Made by a program: the position numbers and the translations under genes. Under the pieces are notes generated by a model. The model searched no databases. It had not been told where the DNA came from and saw only the letters and a list, made by a program, of their open reading frames with translations. Shown piece after piece: positions 30,355 to 41,408 of a DNA stretch of 64,000 bases. Source of the DNA: Streptomyces sp. NBC_00557 (GTDB lineage Bacteria; Actinomycetota; Actinomycetes; Streptomycetales; Streptomycetaceae); contig NZ_CP107796.1 of the NCBI RefSeq assembly GCF_036345995.1, positions 6,820,001 to 6,884,000 of the forward strand, given 5' to 3'. Numbering within the stretch: the stretch's first letter is position 1; each line of letters begins with the position of its first letter.

Positions 30355-30819
30355 ATGCGCAGAGGGCGTCGGCTCGCGATCGACGTCGGGGACGCCCGGA
30401 TCGGGGTCGCCTCGTGCGACCCCGACGGGATCCTCGCCACCCCGGTGGAGACGGTCCCCGGCCGGGACGTTCCCGCCGCCCACCGCCGGCTGCGGCAACT
30501 GGTGGAGGAGTACGAGCCGATCGAGGTCGTCGTCGGGCTCCCTCGTTCCCTCAAGGGGGGCGAGGGCCCGGCCGCCGCCAAGGTCCGCGCCTTCGCCCAG
30601 GAACTGGCCAACGGCGTCGCGCCGGTGCCGGTGCGCCTGGTCGACGAGCGGATGACGACGGTCACCGCCAGTCAGGGACTGCGCGCCTCGGGCGTGAGAT
30701 CGAAGAAGGGCCGCTCGGTCATCGACCAGGCGGCGGCGGTCATCATCCTCCAACAGGCCTTGGAATCCGAACGCGTGTCAGGTAAAGCACCCGGCGAGGG
30801 CGTCGAAGTGGTCACCTGA
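30355..30819 (+). CDS. ruvX: Holliday-junction resolvase-like nuclease RuvX/YqgF
   Basis: A 154-residue RNase H-fold protein with [14 protein letters not shown] at the N-terminus (catalytic Asp near residue 10), the [15 protein letters not shown] motif and [10 protein letters not shown], then a [11 protein letters not shown] helix. Family members act in 16S rRNA 5'-end maturation and have been proposed as anti-termination or recombination nucleases. Position between alaS and mltG is the standard actinobacterial order. Confidence 0.93.
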   Translation: MRRGRRLAIDVGDARIGVASCDPDGILATPVETVPGRDVPAAHRRLRQLVEEYEPIEVVVGLPRSLKGGEGPAAAKVRAFAQELANGVAPVPVRLVDERMTTVTASQGLRASGVRSKKGRSVIDQAAAVIILQQALESERVSGKAPGEGVEVVT

Positions 30820-30942
30820 TCGCGATACGGTAACGTTCCGCGCGATGTGCCGGTGTTCGAACAGCGGGCGCACAGCAAGAGGCGGAACGGAAGCGGGCCG
30901 GCCGGCCACGTGACCGGTCGGCCTCGCGGCTCTAGGGGATCG

Positions 30943-32658
30943 ATGACTGAGTATGGCCGGGGCCCAGGCCCCCAACCGTGGCATCCGCAGGACCCGTTGT
31001 ACGGGGACGGCGGATGGGAAGGGCAGCAGGCCCCCGGCGGCCATCAGCCTGCCTACGGCGACCGGCCGGAGCAGCACTACCCGCAGCAGCCGCAGCAGCA
31101 CTACCCGCAGCACCCCGAGCAGTACTACCCGCAGCAGCCGCAGTACGACGACTGGAACCAGCAGCCCCAGCCCGGCTACGGGCACGAGCAGTACCCGTAC
31201 TACGACGAACAGGGACAGCAGCAGTACCCCGGCCACGCCCAGCAGCCGTACCCGCAGCAGGGCGGCTGGGACGCGTCCGGCGGCCACGGCCAGATGCCGT
31301 ACGGCGCGGATGCGGGCGACCCGTACGGCCGGCAGCACATACCCCATGACGGGCAGGAGCCCGACTACTACGGCGCCGAGGAGTCCTACCCTCCGCCGCA
31401 ACCGCCCGGCCGCACCGGCCCCGAGGCCGAACCGGGCCCAGAGGCCGCGCCCGAGGAGGAGGACCACGCCTTCTTCGCGGGAGGCGACGACGAGGATGAC
31501 GAGGAGTACGAGCTCCAGAGCCGCCGTGAGCGGCGCGGCAAGGGAGACAAACAGGGCAAGAAGGGCAGGAAGAGTCGCAACGGCTGCGCCTGCCTGGTCG
31601 TGGTCCTTGTCCTCGGCGGAGGCGTCGGCACCGTCGGCTACTTCGGCTACAGGTTCTACCAGAACCGTTTCGCCCCGGCTCCCGACTACCAGGGCGACGG
31701 CATCGCCCAGAAGGTGACGGTCGAGATCCCGAAGGGTGCAGGCGGCTGGGACATCGGCCGCCTGCTCAAGGACGCCGGGGTCGTCAAGAGCGCCGGGGCC
31801 TTCGTCCACGCACAGAGCGAGGCTCCGGGCGCCGGCACGATCCAGGCGGGCGCCTATGTCCTGAACAAGGAGATGTCCGCCGCCAGCGCCGTGCGGCTGA
31901 TGCTGGATCCGAAGAGCCACAGCTTCGTCCTGGTGCGACCGGGTGAGCGCAACGCGGGTGTCTACGAGGACATCGACAAGAAACTCCAACTCGCCGACGG
32001 CACCACCCGGAAACTCGCCGAGAAGGAATACAAGAGCTTCGGCCTGCCGTCCTGGGCCCGGAACACCCAGTACGCCGGCTCCATAAAAGATCCCCTGGAG
32101 GGGTTCCTCTTCCCGGGCACCTACGCGGCCGCCAAGGGCATGAAGCCGGACAACATCCTCAAGCAGATGGTCGCCCAGGCCACGTCGAAGTACGACTCCT
32201 ACGGCCTCGCCTCCAAGGCCCGGTCACTGGGTCTCGACAACGCGTTCCAGCTGGTCACCGTCGCCAGCCTGGTGCAGGCCGAGGGCAAGACGCGCGACGA
32301 CTTCCGCAAGATGGCCGAGGTCGTCTACAACCGCCTCAAGCCCACCAACACCGAGACGAACCAGTACCTGCAGTTCGACTCGACCTACAACTACGCCAAG
32401 GGCACCAGCAACATCCACATCTCCGAGAAGGCGATCAACAGCGACCAGAGCCCGTACAACACGTACACGCACAAGGGACTTCCGCCCGGTCCGATCGGCA
32501 ACCCCGGCGAGGACGCGCTCAAGGCGGCACTGAATCCGACCCACGACGGCTGGATCTATTTCGTGGCGACCGACGGCGTGAACAACACCGAATTCGCCAA
32601 GACCTACGCCGAATTCAAGCAACTCAAGGACAAGTTCAATGCCAGCTCGGGCAACTGA
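30943..32658 (+). CDS. mltG: Endolytic transglycosylase MltG with a long Gln/Tyr/Pro-rich cytosolic arm
   Basis: Cleaves nascent peptidoglycan glycan strands at the membrane and is thought to set strand length. The first ~150 residues are disordered and rich in Gln, Tyr, Pro and Gly with repeated YPQQP/YPQHP units. An acidic then basic stretch leads to one membrane helix (about 213-240) and an extracytoplasmic YceG domain. Conserved elements there are SLVQAEGKT with the likely catalytic Glu, YNRLK, LQFDSTYNYA and PPGPIGNPG. ATG 30943 follows AGGGGA; GTG 30847 would only lengthen the arm. Its end overlaps aroE by 20 bp. Confidence 0.93.
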   Translation: MTEYGRGPGPQPWHPQDPLYGDGGWEGQQAPGGHQPAYGDRPEQHYPQQPQQHYPQHPEQYYPQQPQYDDWNQQPQPGYGHEQYPYYDEQGQQQYPGHAQQPYPQQGGWDASGGHGQMPYGADAGDPYGRQHIPHDGQEPDYYGAEESYPPPQPPGRTGPEAEPGPEAAPEEEDHAFFAGGDDEDDEEYELQSRRERRGKGDKQGKKGRKSRNGCACLVVVLVLGGGVGTVGYFGYRFYQNRFAPAPDYQGDGIAQKVTVEIPKGAGGWDIGRLLKDAGVVKSAGAFVHAQSEAPGAGTIQAGAYVLNKEMSAASAVRLMLDPKSHSFVLVRPGERNAGVYEDIDKKLQLADGTTRKLAEKEYKSFGLPSWARNTQYAGSIKDPLEGFLFPGTYAAAKGMKPDNILKQMVAQATSKYDSYGLASKARSLGLDNAFQLVTVASLVQAEGKTRDDFRKMAEVVYNRLKPTNTETNQYLQFDSTYNYAKGTSNIHISEKAINSDQSPYNTYTHKGLPPGPIGNPGEDALKAALNPTHDGWIYFVATDGVNNTEFAKTYAEFKQLKDKFNASSGN

Positions 32659-33478
32659 CGCCCGCCGGGCCGCCGTACTCGGCAAGCCCATCGCCCACTC
32701 CCTCTCGCCGGTGCTGCACCGGGCCGCGTACGAGGAGCTGGGGCTCACCGGATGGTCGTACGACCGCTTCGAGGTGGACGAGGCCGGGCTGCCCGGCTTC
32801 CTGCGGGAGCTGGGGCCCGAGTGGGCGGGCCTGTCGCTGACCATGCCGCTGAAGCGGGCGGTGATCCCGCTGCTGGACGAGATCAGCGAGACGGCCTCCT
32901 CCGTCGACGCGGTCAACACCGTCGTCTTCACCGAGGACGGCCGCCGGCTCGGCGACAACACCGACATCCCGGGCATGGTGGCCGCGCTGCGCGAGCACGG
33001 CATCGAGCAGGTCGGCTCCGCCGCGATCCTCGGCGCCGGCGCCACCGCCTCCTCCGCCCTCGCCGCCCTCTCCCGGATCTGTACCGGCGAGGTCGTCGCC
33101 TACGTCCGCAGCGAGGCCCGCGCCGCCGAGATGCGCCGGTGGGGCGAACGGCTCGACGTGGACGTCCGTACGGCCGACTGGGCGGACGCCGCGCAGGCGC
33201 TGCGCGCCCCGCTGGTGATCGCCACCACGCCCGCCGGCTCCACCGACGCCCTCGCCGCCGCCGTGCCCGAGCGGCCCGCCGCCCTCTTCGACGTGCTCTA
33301 CGAGCCCTGGCCCACCGAGCTGGCGGCCCGCTGGTCCATGTTCGGCGGAGCCGTGGTCAGCGGCCTCGACCTGCTGGTCCACCAGGCCGTGCTGCAGGTC
33401 GAGCGGATGACCGGACGCTCCCCGGCCCCTCTGGACGCCATGCGCCGGGCCGGCGAGCAGGCGCTCGCCGCCCGCTGA
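32639..33478 (+). CDS. aroE: Shikimate dehydrogenase
   Basis: Reduces 3-dehydroshikimate with NADPH. The 279-residue protein has the substrate motif [10 protein letters not shown], the catalytic Lys in TMPLKRAV, Asp in GDNTDIPG, and a Rossmann loop [11 protein letters not shown]. The ATG lies 20 bp inside the end of mltG with AAGGA about 9 nt upstream, so it is coupled to cell-wall gene mltG rather than to the other aro genes, which follow after 167 bp. Confidence 0.92.
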   Translation: MPARATDARRAAVLGKPIAHSLSPVLHRAAYEELGLTGWSYDRFEVDEAGLPGFLRELGPEWAGLSLTMPLKRAVIPLLDEISETASSVDAVNTVVFTEDGRRLGDNTDIPGMVAALREHGIEQVGSAAILGAGATASSALAALSRICTGEVVAYVRSEARAAEMRRWGERLDVDVRTADWADAAQALRAPLVIATTPAGSTDALAAAVPERPAALFDVLYEPWPTELAARWSMFGGAVVSGLDLLVHQAVLQVERMTGRSPAPLDAMRRAGEQALAAR

Positions 33479-33644
33479 CCCGCCGCCCGCGCGTCCGCCT
33501 TGTGGACCTGTGGCCGGTTTCCGGCCCCGGACGTGGGAGGATCGGAAGGTGGCGGGCCGGGGTCGCGCACCCGGTCACGCCGTCGCCGTACGCGAGGACG
33601 CGCGTACGCCGGGCAGTACCGGGCGCGAACACGGAGGAGCACCG

Positions 33645-36432
<2,788 letters not shown>

Positions 36433-36615
36433 GCCCCCGGCTGCCGCCTCCGCTCGAGGCGGGGTCTCGACTTCCTTTGCGGAACGGGCACTTCGGGCCG
36501 CCCTCGGCCGTTTCACCAGACGACGGCGGGGGACGGTACCGTTCGGTAGGCAGCAGGGCCCGGCCCTGCTGCCAGCACGAACGAGCCGCGAGACGACGAG
36601 ACGGAGTGGCCACGG

Positions 36616-37494
36616 ATGCAGCACGCAGTGGGGTCTCCGCTGCCGCCGCCCCACGAGCCGGGGCAGGGGCCGCACGCCCGCTGGGCCTCGGCCGCACACC
36701 ACCCGGGCCCGCACCCGGGAGTCCCCCAGGGGCCCGCCCCCGTGCCCCCGCCGCCGGGCTTCCCGGCCCCGGTGGGCGCCGTCCCGCCGACGCCCCCGCA
36801 GCGGCCGCTGCCCCAGCCTCCGGCCCCGCAGCCCGCCGCCGGACAGCCGGCCCCCGACACCACCGGTCATGTCCCGCTGCCGCCCGGCGGCCCGGTCGGC
36901 GTGCCCCCGGCGCCCGCCGCGGCCCCCGACCCGGCGACCACCACCCTGGCCGTCCTGCTGATCGGCCCCGCCGGCGCCGGAAAGACCAGCGTCGCCAAGT
37001 ACTGGGCGGACCACCGCCGGGTGCCCACCGCGCACATCAGCCTGGACGACGTCCGCGAATGGGTCCGCTCCGGCTTCGCCGACCCACAGTCCGGCTGGAA
37101 CGACAACTCCGAGGCCCAGTACCGCCTGGCCCGCCGCACCTGCGGCTTCGCCGCCCGCAACTTCCTCGCCAACGGGATCTCCTGCATCCTGGACGACGCC
37201 GTCTTCCCGGACCGCCCGGTCGTCGGCCTCGGCGGCTGGAAACGCCATGTGGGCCCCGGCCTGCTGCCCGTCGTCCTCCTGCCCGGCCTGGACGTCGTGC
37301 TGGAGCGCAACGCGGAGCGCACCGGCAACCGCCGCCTCACCGACGAGGAGGTCGCCCGCATCCACGGCCGCATGGCCGGCTGGTACGGCTCGGGCCTGCC
37401 GATCATCGACAACTCCCAGCTGGACGTCCCGGGCACGGCGAGGGTCCTGGACGAGGTCCTGGCGAGGGCCATCGCGAGCCCCCCGAACTGGTGA
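36616..37494 (+). CDS. P-loop kinase-like protein with a proline-rich N-terminal arm (zeta-toxin/AAA_33 type fold)
   Basis: A 292-residue protein. The first ~112 residues are almost only Pro, Ala, Gly, Gln and His. The rest is a small kinase-like NTPase with Walker A LIGPAGAGKTSVAKYW (about residue 115) and an Asp pair in HISLDDVREWV. ILDDAVFPDRP is the likely second acidic motif, and RMAGWYGSGLPIIDNS lies near the end. The core resembles polynucleotide-kinase/zeta-type phosphotransferases. No antitoxin-like gene is next to it, so a toxin role is not supported. Ribosome-binding site GGAGTGG, start ATG 36616. Substrate unknown. Confidence 0.72.
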   Translation: MQHAVGSPLPPPHEPGQGPHARWASAAHHPGPHPGVPQGPAPVPPPPGFPAPVGAVPPTPPQRPLPQPPAPQPAAGQPAPDTTGHVPLPPGGPVGVPPAPAAAPDPATTTLAVLLIGPAGAGKTSVAKYWADHRRVPTAHISLDDVREWVRSGFADPQSGWNDNSEAQYRLARRTCGFAARNFLANGISCILDDAVFPDRPVVGLGGWKRHVGPGLLPVVLLPGLDVVLERNAERTGNRRLTDEEVARIHGRMAGWYGSGLPIIDNSQLDVPGTARVLDEVLARAIASPPNW

Positions 37495-37607
37495 GCGGGG
37501 GCAGCCGCCGTGCCGCAGGGCGCGCGGGCACCGCCTCCGCGCCCGCGTCCGGCGATCCACAGGCACCGCCCCCCACCTGCTCCGCAACCCCACTCGGCCC
37601 CCACGAA

Positions 37608-37637
37608 TCGGCATAATCCGCACAAAACTCCTACGCT
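37608..37637 (+). promoter_or_regulatory. Putative promoter for a leaderless mRNA at 37644
   Basis: TCGGCA at 37608-37613, an 18-bp spacer and TACGCT at 37632-37637, which ends 6 nt before the ATG. There is no Shine-Dalgarno. The 37495-37607 gap before it holds nothing else recognised. Confidence 0.45.
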
Positions 37638-37643
37638 CATCTC

Positions 37644-38750
37644 ATGTCAGAGGTGTACGCGACCCGCCGATCCCGGCTGAGAGACCACTTCACCGCGGCC
37701 GGCACCGCGGCAGCGCTCGTCACCCGCCCCGCCAACGTGCGCTACCTCGCGGGCACGGCCCCGCACGGCGCCGCCCTGCTGGTGGGCAAGCGCGATGACC
37801 TGCTGGTGTGCACCGGTCCGCCCGAGGACCGGCCGTACGAGGGCCGGCCCGACGAGAACCTGCGCCTGCACGTCCTCCCGGCGAACAACGGCGACCCCGC
37901 CGTCGAGGCGGCCGCCCACGCCGCGGGCCAGGACGCCGACTCCCTCGCCGTCGAGGAGCACCACCTCACCGTGGCCCGCCACAGAGCCCTCGCCGCGGCG
38001 GTCCCGGCGCTGCGCCTCACCGATCTCGGCGCGGCCGTGGAGCAGCTCAGGGTGGTCAAGGACGAGGAGGAGATCTCCTGCCTGCGCATCGGCGCCGAGA
38101 TCGCCGACCAGGCCCTCGGCGAGCTGCTGGAGTCGATCCTGGTCGGCCGCACCGAACGGCACCTCGCGCTGGAGCTGGAGCGCCGCCTGGTCGACCACGG
38201 CGCCGACGGCCCGGCCTTCCCCACCTCCGTCGCCACCGGACCCAACTCCGGCCGCCGCGGGCACCGCCCCACCGACCGGCGGGTGGAGGAGGGCGACTTC
38301 CTCTCCGTGTGCCTGGGCGCGACCTACCGCGGCTACCGCTGCGAGATCGGCCGCACCTTCGTGATCGGCACCTCGCCCGCGGACTGGCAGGTCGAGCTCT
38401 ACGACCTGGTCTTCTCCGCGCAGCGCGCCGGACGCGAGTCCCTGGCGCCCGGCGCCGCCTACCGCGACGTGGACCGCGCCGCGCGCCAGGTGCTGGACTC
38501 CGCGGGCTATGCGGAAGCCCTGCCACCGCTGACCGGACACGGGGTCGGACTCGAAATCGACGAGGACCCGCAGTTGGCCCCCGCGGCCATGGGTAAACTG
38601 GACGCTTGCGTGCCGGTCACCGTCGAACCGGGAGTCCACCTCCCGGGCCGGGGCGGTGTCCGGATCGATGACACGCTCGTCGTACGCCCCGAGGCGGACG
38701 GCGGACCCGAGCTACTCACCATCACGACCAAGGAGCTGCTCGCGCTGTAG
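37644..38750 (+). CDS. Aminopeptidase P/Xaa-Pro peptidase homologue with altered metal ligands
   Basis: A 368-residue protein with the creatinase-like N-terminal domain and pita-bread C-terminal domain, placed just before efp where other actinobacteria have pepQ. The five canonical metal ligands (D, D, H, E, E) read here as C223 (LSVCLG), E234 (CEIGRT, spacing 11 kept), H299 (GHGVGLE), E328 (TVEPG) and D342 (GVRIDD). Two or three are non-canonical, so ordinary dinuclear prolidase activity is doubtful. It may be a non-catalytic relative, use a different metal geometry, or have a new activity. Confidence 0.83.
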   Translation: MSEVYATRRSRLRDHFTAAGTAAALVTRPANVRYLAGTAPHGAALLVGKRDDLLVCTGPPEDRPYEGRPDENLRLHVLPANNGDPAVEAAAHAAGQDADSLAVEEHHLTVARHRALAAAVPALRLTDLGAAVEQLRVVKDEEEISCLRIGAEIADQALGELLESILVGRTERHLALELERRLVDHGADGPAFPTSVATGPNSGRRGHRPTDRRVEEGDFLSVCLGATYRGYRCEIGRTFVIGTSPADWQVELYDLVFSAQRAGRESLAPGAAYRDVDRAARQVLDSAGYAEALPPLTGHGVGLEIDEDPQLAPAAMGKLDACVPVTVEPGVHLPGRGGVRIDDTLVVRPEADGGPELLTITTKELLAL

Positions 38751-38810
38751 CGGCAATCCACCGCGGCGCCTGCCCCGGGGTCGTACGTCAGTCCAGGAGA
38801 TTCCGCAACC

Positions 38811-39377
38811 GTGGCTTCCACGAACGACCTCAAGAACGGCATGGTGCTCAAGCTCGAAGGCGGCCAGCTCTGGTCCGTCGTCGAGTTCCAGCACGTCAAG
38901 CCCGGCAAGGGCCCGGCCTTCGTGCGCACCAAGCTCAAGAACGTGCTGTCCGGCAAGGTGGTCGACAAGACCTTCAACGCCGGAGTCAAGGTCGAGACGG
39001 CCACTGTCGACAAGCGCGACATGCAGTTCTCGTACATGGACGGCGACTACTTCGTCTTCATGGACATGGAGACCTACGACCAGCTGCACATCGACCGCAA
39101 GGTGGTGGGCGACGCCGCCAACTTCCTGGTCGAGGGCTTCGAGGCCACCGTCGCCCAGCACGAGGGCGAGGTGCTCTTCGTCGAGCTGCCGGCCGCCGTC
39201 GAGCTGACCGTCGCCGAGACCGAGCCGGGCGTCCAGGGCGACCGCTCCACCGGCGGCACCAAGCCCGCCACGCTGGAGACCGGCCACCAGATCCAGGTCC
39301 CGCTCTTCATCACCACCGGTGAGAAGATCAAGGTCGACACCCGCACCAGCGACTACCTCGGCCGGGTGAACAGCTAA
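38811..39377 (+). CDS. efp: Translation elongation factor P
   Basis: Rescues ribosomes stalled on polyproline by entering the E site. The 188-residue, three-domain protein has the tip loop P31-G-K33-G-P35. This palindromic PGKGP loop is the form described for actinobacteria in which the lysine works unmodified; no modification enzyme gene (epmA, ymfI or earP type) is seen in the window. GTG 38811 has GGAGA upstream. nusB begins 3 bp after the stop. Confidence 0.97.
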   Translation: MASTNDLKNGMVLKLEGGQLWSVVEFQHVKPGKGPAFVRTKLKNVLSGKVVDKTFNAGVKVETATVDKRDMQFSYMDGDYFVFMDMETYDQLHIDRKVVGDAANFLVEGFEATVAQHEGEVLFVELPAAVELTVAETEPGVQGDRSTGGTKPATLETGHQIQVPLFITTGEKIKVDTRTSDYLGRVNS

Positions 39378-39379
39378 CC

Positions 39380-39814
39380 GTGGCTGCCCGCAACACGGCC
39401 CGCAAACGCGCCTTCCAGATCCTCTTCGAGGGCGACCAGCGCGGCGCCGACGTCCTGACGGTCCTCGCGGACTGGATCCGGCTGTCCCGGTCCGACACCC
39501 GGCAGCCGCCGGTCAGCGAGTACACGATGCAGCTCGTCGAGGGCTACGCCGAGCACGCGAAGCGCATCGACGAGCTGATCGCCCAGTACGCGGTCGGCTG
39601 GACGCTGGACCGGATGCCGGTCGTGGACCGCAACATCCTGCGGCTCGGCGCGTACGAGCTGATCTGGGTGGACGAGACCCCGGACGCCGTCGTGCTCGAC
39701 GAGATGGTGCAGCTGGCGAAGGAGTTCTCCACCGACGAGTCGCCGTCGTTCGTCAACGGCCTGCTGGGCCGCCTGAAGGAACTCAAGCCGTCCCTGCGCC
39801 GGGACCAGGCGTAG
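39380..39814 (+). CDS. nusB: Transcription antitermination factor NusB
   Basis: Binds boxA RNA with S10 (NusE) in rRNA antitermination. The 144-residue all-helical protein has the signature NTARKRAFQILFEGDQR, RNILRLGAYELIW and FVNGLLGRL. The GTG is 3 bp after efp, so efp-nusB are co-transcribed and end at the hairpin at 39832. Confidence 0.96.
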   Translation: MAARNTARKRAFQILFEGDQRGADVLTVLADWIRLSRSDTRQPPVSEYTMQLVEGYAEHAKRIDELIAQYAVGWTLDRMPVVDRNILRLGAYELIWVDETPDAVVLDEMVQLAKEFSTDESPSFVNGLLGRLKELKPSLRRDQA

Positions 39815-39831
39815 AAGCCCGGTACGACATC

Positions 39832-39873
39832 GCCGGAGGGCCCGCAGCACGCTCGTGCTGCGGGCCCTCCGGC
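39832..39873. terminator. 20-bp hairpin after nusB
   Basis: Perfect inverted repeat, arms 39832-39851 and 39854-39873 with CT between. It has a GC-rich stem and no U-tract but very high predicted stability. It ends efp-nusB. Confidence 0.8.
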
Positions 39874-39910
39874 ATTCCCTCCCACAGCCGTGCGAACGCC
39901 TGTGAGAACG

Positions 39911-39954
39911 CCGCCGGGGTGGCCGGAACCGCATGGTTCCGGCCACCCCGGCGG
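39911..39954. terminator. Second 20-bp hairpin, facing bldD
   Basis: Perfect inverted repeat, arms 39911-39930 and 39935-39954 around a GCAT loop, 27 bp before the bldD stop. Likely the bldD terminator; with the hairpin at 39832 it makes a double barrier between convergent genes. Confidence 0.8.
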
Positions 39955-39981
39955 CACGTTTCTGCTCGGGTGTGGAGCGGC

Positions 39982-40485
39982 TCAGCTCTCCTCGTGCGCG
40001 GCCACCGCGCGGCGCGCGTCCGCGTCCAGCACACCCCAGCTGATCAGCTGCTCCGTGAGGACCGAGGGGGACTGGTCGTAGATGACGGCGAGTGTGCGCA
40101 GGTCGTCCTGGCGGATGGAGAGCACCTTGCCGTTGTAGTCGCCGCGCTGGGACTGGATCGTCGCCGCGTAACGCTGCAGGGGTCCCGCCTTCTCGGCCGG
40201 CACGGTGGCCAGCCGCTCGAGGTCCAGGACCAGCTTCGGCGGCGGCTCGGCGGCGCCGCCCGGCGTGGTGCCCGGCAGCAGCTCCTGAACCGGAACGCCA
40301 TAGAAATCGGCCAGCTCGGCGAGCCGCTGGACGGTCACCGCACGGTCGCCACGCTCGTAGGACCCGACCACCACGGCCTTCCAGCGACCCTGGGACTTCT
40401 CCTCGACACCGTGGAGGGAAAGGCCCTGCTGGGTGCGGATGGCCCGGAGCTTGGCCCCGAGCTGTTTGGCGTATTCGCTGGACAT
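39982..40485 (-). CDS. bldD: Developmental master repressor BldD
   Basis: Represses sporulation genes during growth; its C-terminal domain dimerises by binding a tetramer of cyclic di-GMP. The 167-residue protein has an N-terminal XRE-type HTH (about 10-65, with GVEEKSQGRWKAVVVGSYER) and the complete c-di-GMP signature RGD (114-116)-x8-RQDD (125-128). ATG 40485 follows GGGGAGC. It is divergent from pyrR. It is known to bind its own promoter in S. coelicolor, and a fitting operator is upstream. Confidence 0.97.
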   Translation of the reverse strand: MSSEYAKQLGAKLRAIRTQQGLSLHGVEEKSQGRWKAVVVGSYERGDRAVTVQRLAELADFYGVPVQELLPGTTPGGAAEPPPKLVLDLERLATVPAEKAGPLQRYAATIQSQRGDYNGKVLSIRQDDLRTLAVIYDQSPSVLTEQLISWGVLDADARRAVAAHEES

Positions 40486-40541
40486 ATAGCTCCCCGGACA
40501 CTGTGTCGACGCGACTGGGCTGGGTTCCCGCCGCGCGGCTG

Positions 40542-40556
40542 GTAACTCACTGTGAG
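40542..40556 (-). promoter_or_regulatory. Candidate BldD operator upstream of bldD
   Basis: Read on the minus strand, CTCACAGTGAGTTAC fits the published BldD pattern nTnACnC(A/T)GnGTnAn with one mismatch. It lies inside a near-palindrome GTAACTCAC/GTGAGGTTAC, 57-71 bp before the bldD start, as expected for autorepression. Confidence 0.5.
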
Positions 40557-40667
40557 GTTACGCAGCGTGATTCTTCTGCGTCAAGCCGAATGGTCCACAC
40601 CGACTCTTCCGTGGTAGCGGCAACCGGTTGGGCCAGGGGGGTGACCGGAGCCCTCTGCATGACCTGC

Positions 40668-40673
40668 TACGGT
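40668..40673 (+). promoter_or_regulatory. Putative -10 element (TACGGT) of the pyr operon
   Basis: TACGGT would start RNA near 40680 and give a ~59-nt leader that just contains the PyrR-type hairpin. No clear -35 box. Confidence 0.45.
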
Positions 40674-40690
40674 GGATGGCGCAAATCAGG

Positions 40691-40730
40691 CGTCCTTTAA
40701 GGTCCGTCCCGTGAGGCGGAGAAGGAGGTC
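40691..40730 (+). promoter_or_regulatory. PyrR-binding leader with occludable ribosome-binding site
   Basis: A hairpin TCCG(40703-40706)...CGGA(40717-40720) presents the loop TCCCGTGAGG, the core seen in PyrR RNA targets. Upstream TCCTT at 40693-40697 can pair with AAGGA at 40722-40726 in the pyrR Shine-Dalgarno. UMP-bound PyrR would therefore block translation, as shown in mycobacteria; here it is inferred from sequence. Confidence 0.6.
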
Positions 40731-40738
40731 CTTTTCGT

Positions 40739-41317
40739 ATGGACAAGCAGGACTCGCACGCGACTCCGCCTGCGTCCGATGCGCGGCCCGTTCTCGAGGG
40801 CCCCGACATCGCGCGGGTGCTGACCCGCATCGCCCACGAGATCGTCGAGCGCGCCAAGGGCGCCGACGACGTGGTGCTCCTCGGCATCCCCACCCGGGGT
40901 GTCTTCCTCGCCCAGCGGCTCGCCGCCAAGCTGGAGCAGATCACCGACCGCAAGATCCCGGTCGGCTCCCTCGACATCACCATGTACCGCGACGACCTGC
41001 GCATGCACCCGCCGCGTGCGCTGGCCCGCACCGAGATCCCCGGTGACGGCATCGACGGCAAGCTGGTCGTCCTCGTCGACGACGTGCTGTTCTCCGGCCG
41101 CACCATCCGCGCCGCCCTCGACGCCCTGAACGACATCGGGCGCCCCCGCGCGGTACAGCTCGCGGTCCTGGTCGACCGCGGCCACCGCGAACTGCCCATC
41201 CGCGCCGACTACGTCGGCAAGAACCTCCCCACGTCGCTGCGGGAGACGGTCAAGGTCCAGCTCGCCGAGGAGGACGGTCGCGACACCGTGCTGCTCGGTG
41301 TGAAGGCCGACCAGTAG
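40739..41317 (+). CDS. pyrR: Bifunctional pyr operon regulator / uracil phosphoribosyltransferase PyrR
   Basis: RNA-binding repressor that senses UMP against PRPP and keeps a weak UPRTase activity. The 192-residue protein has the PRPP loop [18 protein letters not shown] and the PyrR-typical YRDDLR and [12 protein letters not shown] segments. ATG 40739 follows GAAGGAGG. It heads the eight-gene pyrimidine operon that runs to 50697. Confidence 0.96.
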   Translation: MDKQDSHATPPASDARPVLEGPDIARVLTRIAHEIVERAKGADDVVLLGIPTRGVFLAQRLAAKLEQITDRKIPVGSLDITMYRDDLRMHPPRALARTEIPGDGIDGKLVVLVDDVLFSGRTIRAALDALNDIGRPRAVQLAVLVDRGHRELPIRADYVGKNLPTSLRETVKVQLAEEDGRDTVLLGVKADQ

Positions 41318-41408
41318 CACGTCAGGCGCAGGGCGCGCTCCGGCGTACCCACGCACGCGCCCGTCTGCCCCGAATCTCCCGATTGAACTGCCTTACGGAG
41401 CCTGACAG

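Noticed and set aside
36616..37494. Zeta-type toxin-antitoxin module
   Set aside because: The P-loop core is only kinase-like, no epsilon-like antitoxin is adjacent, and the gene lies among housekeeping genes.
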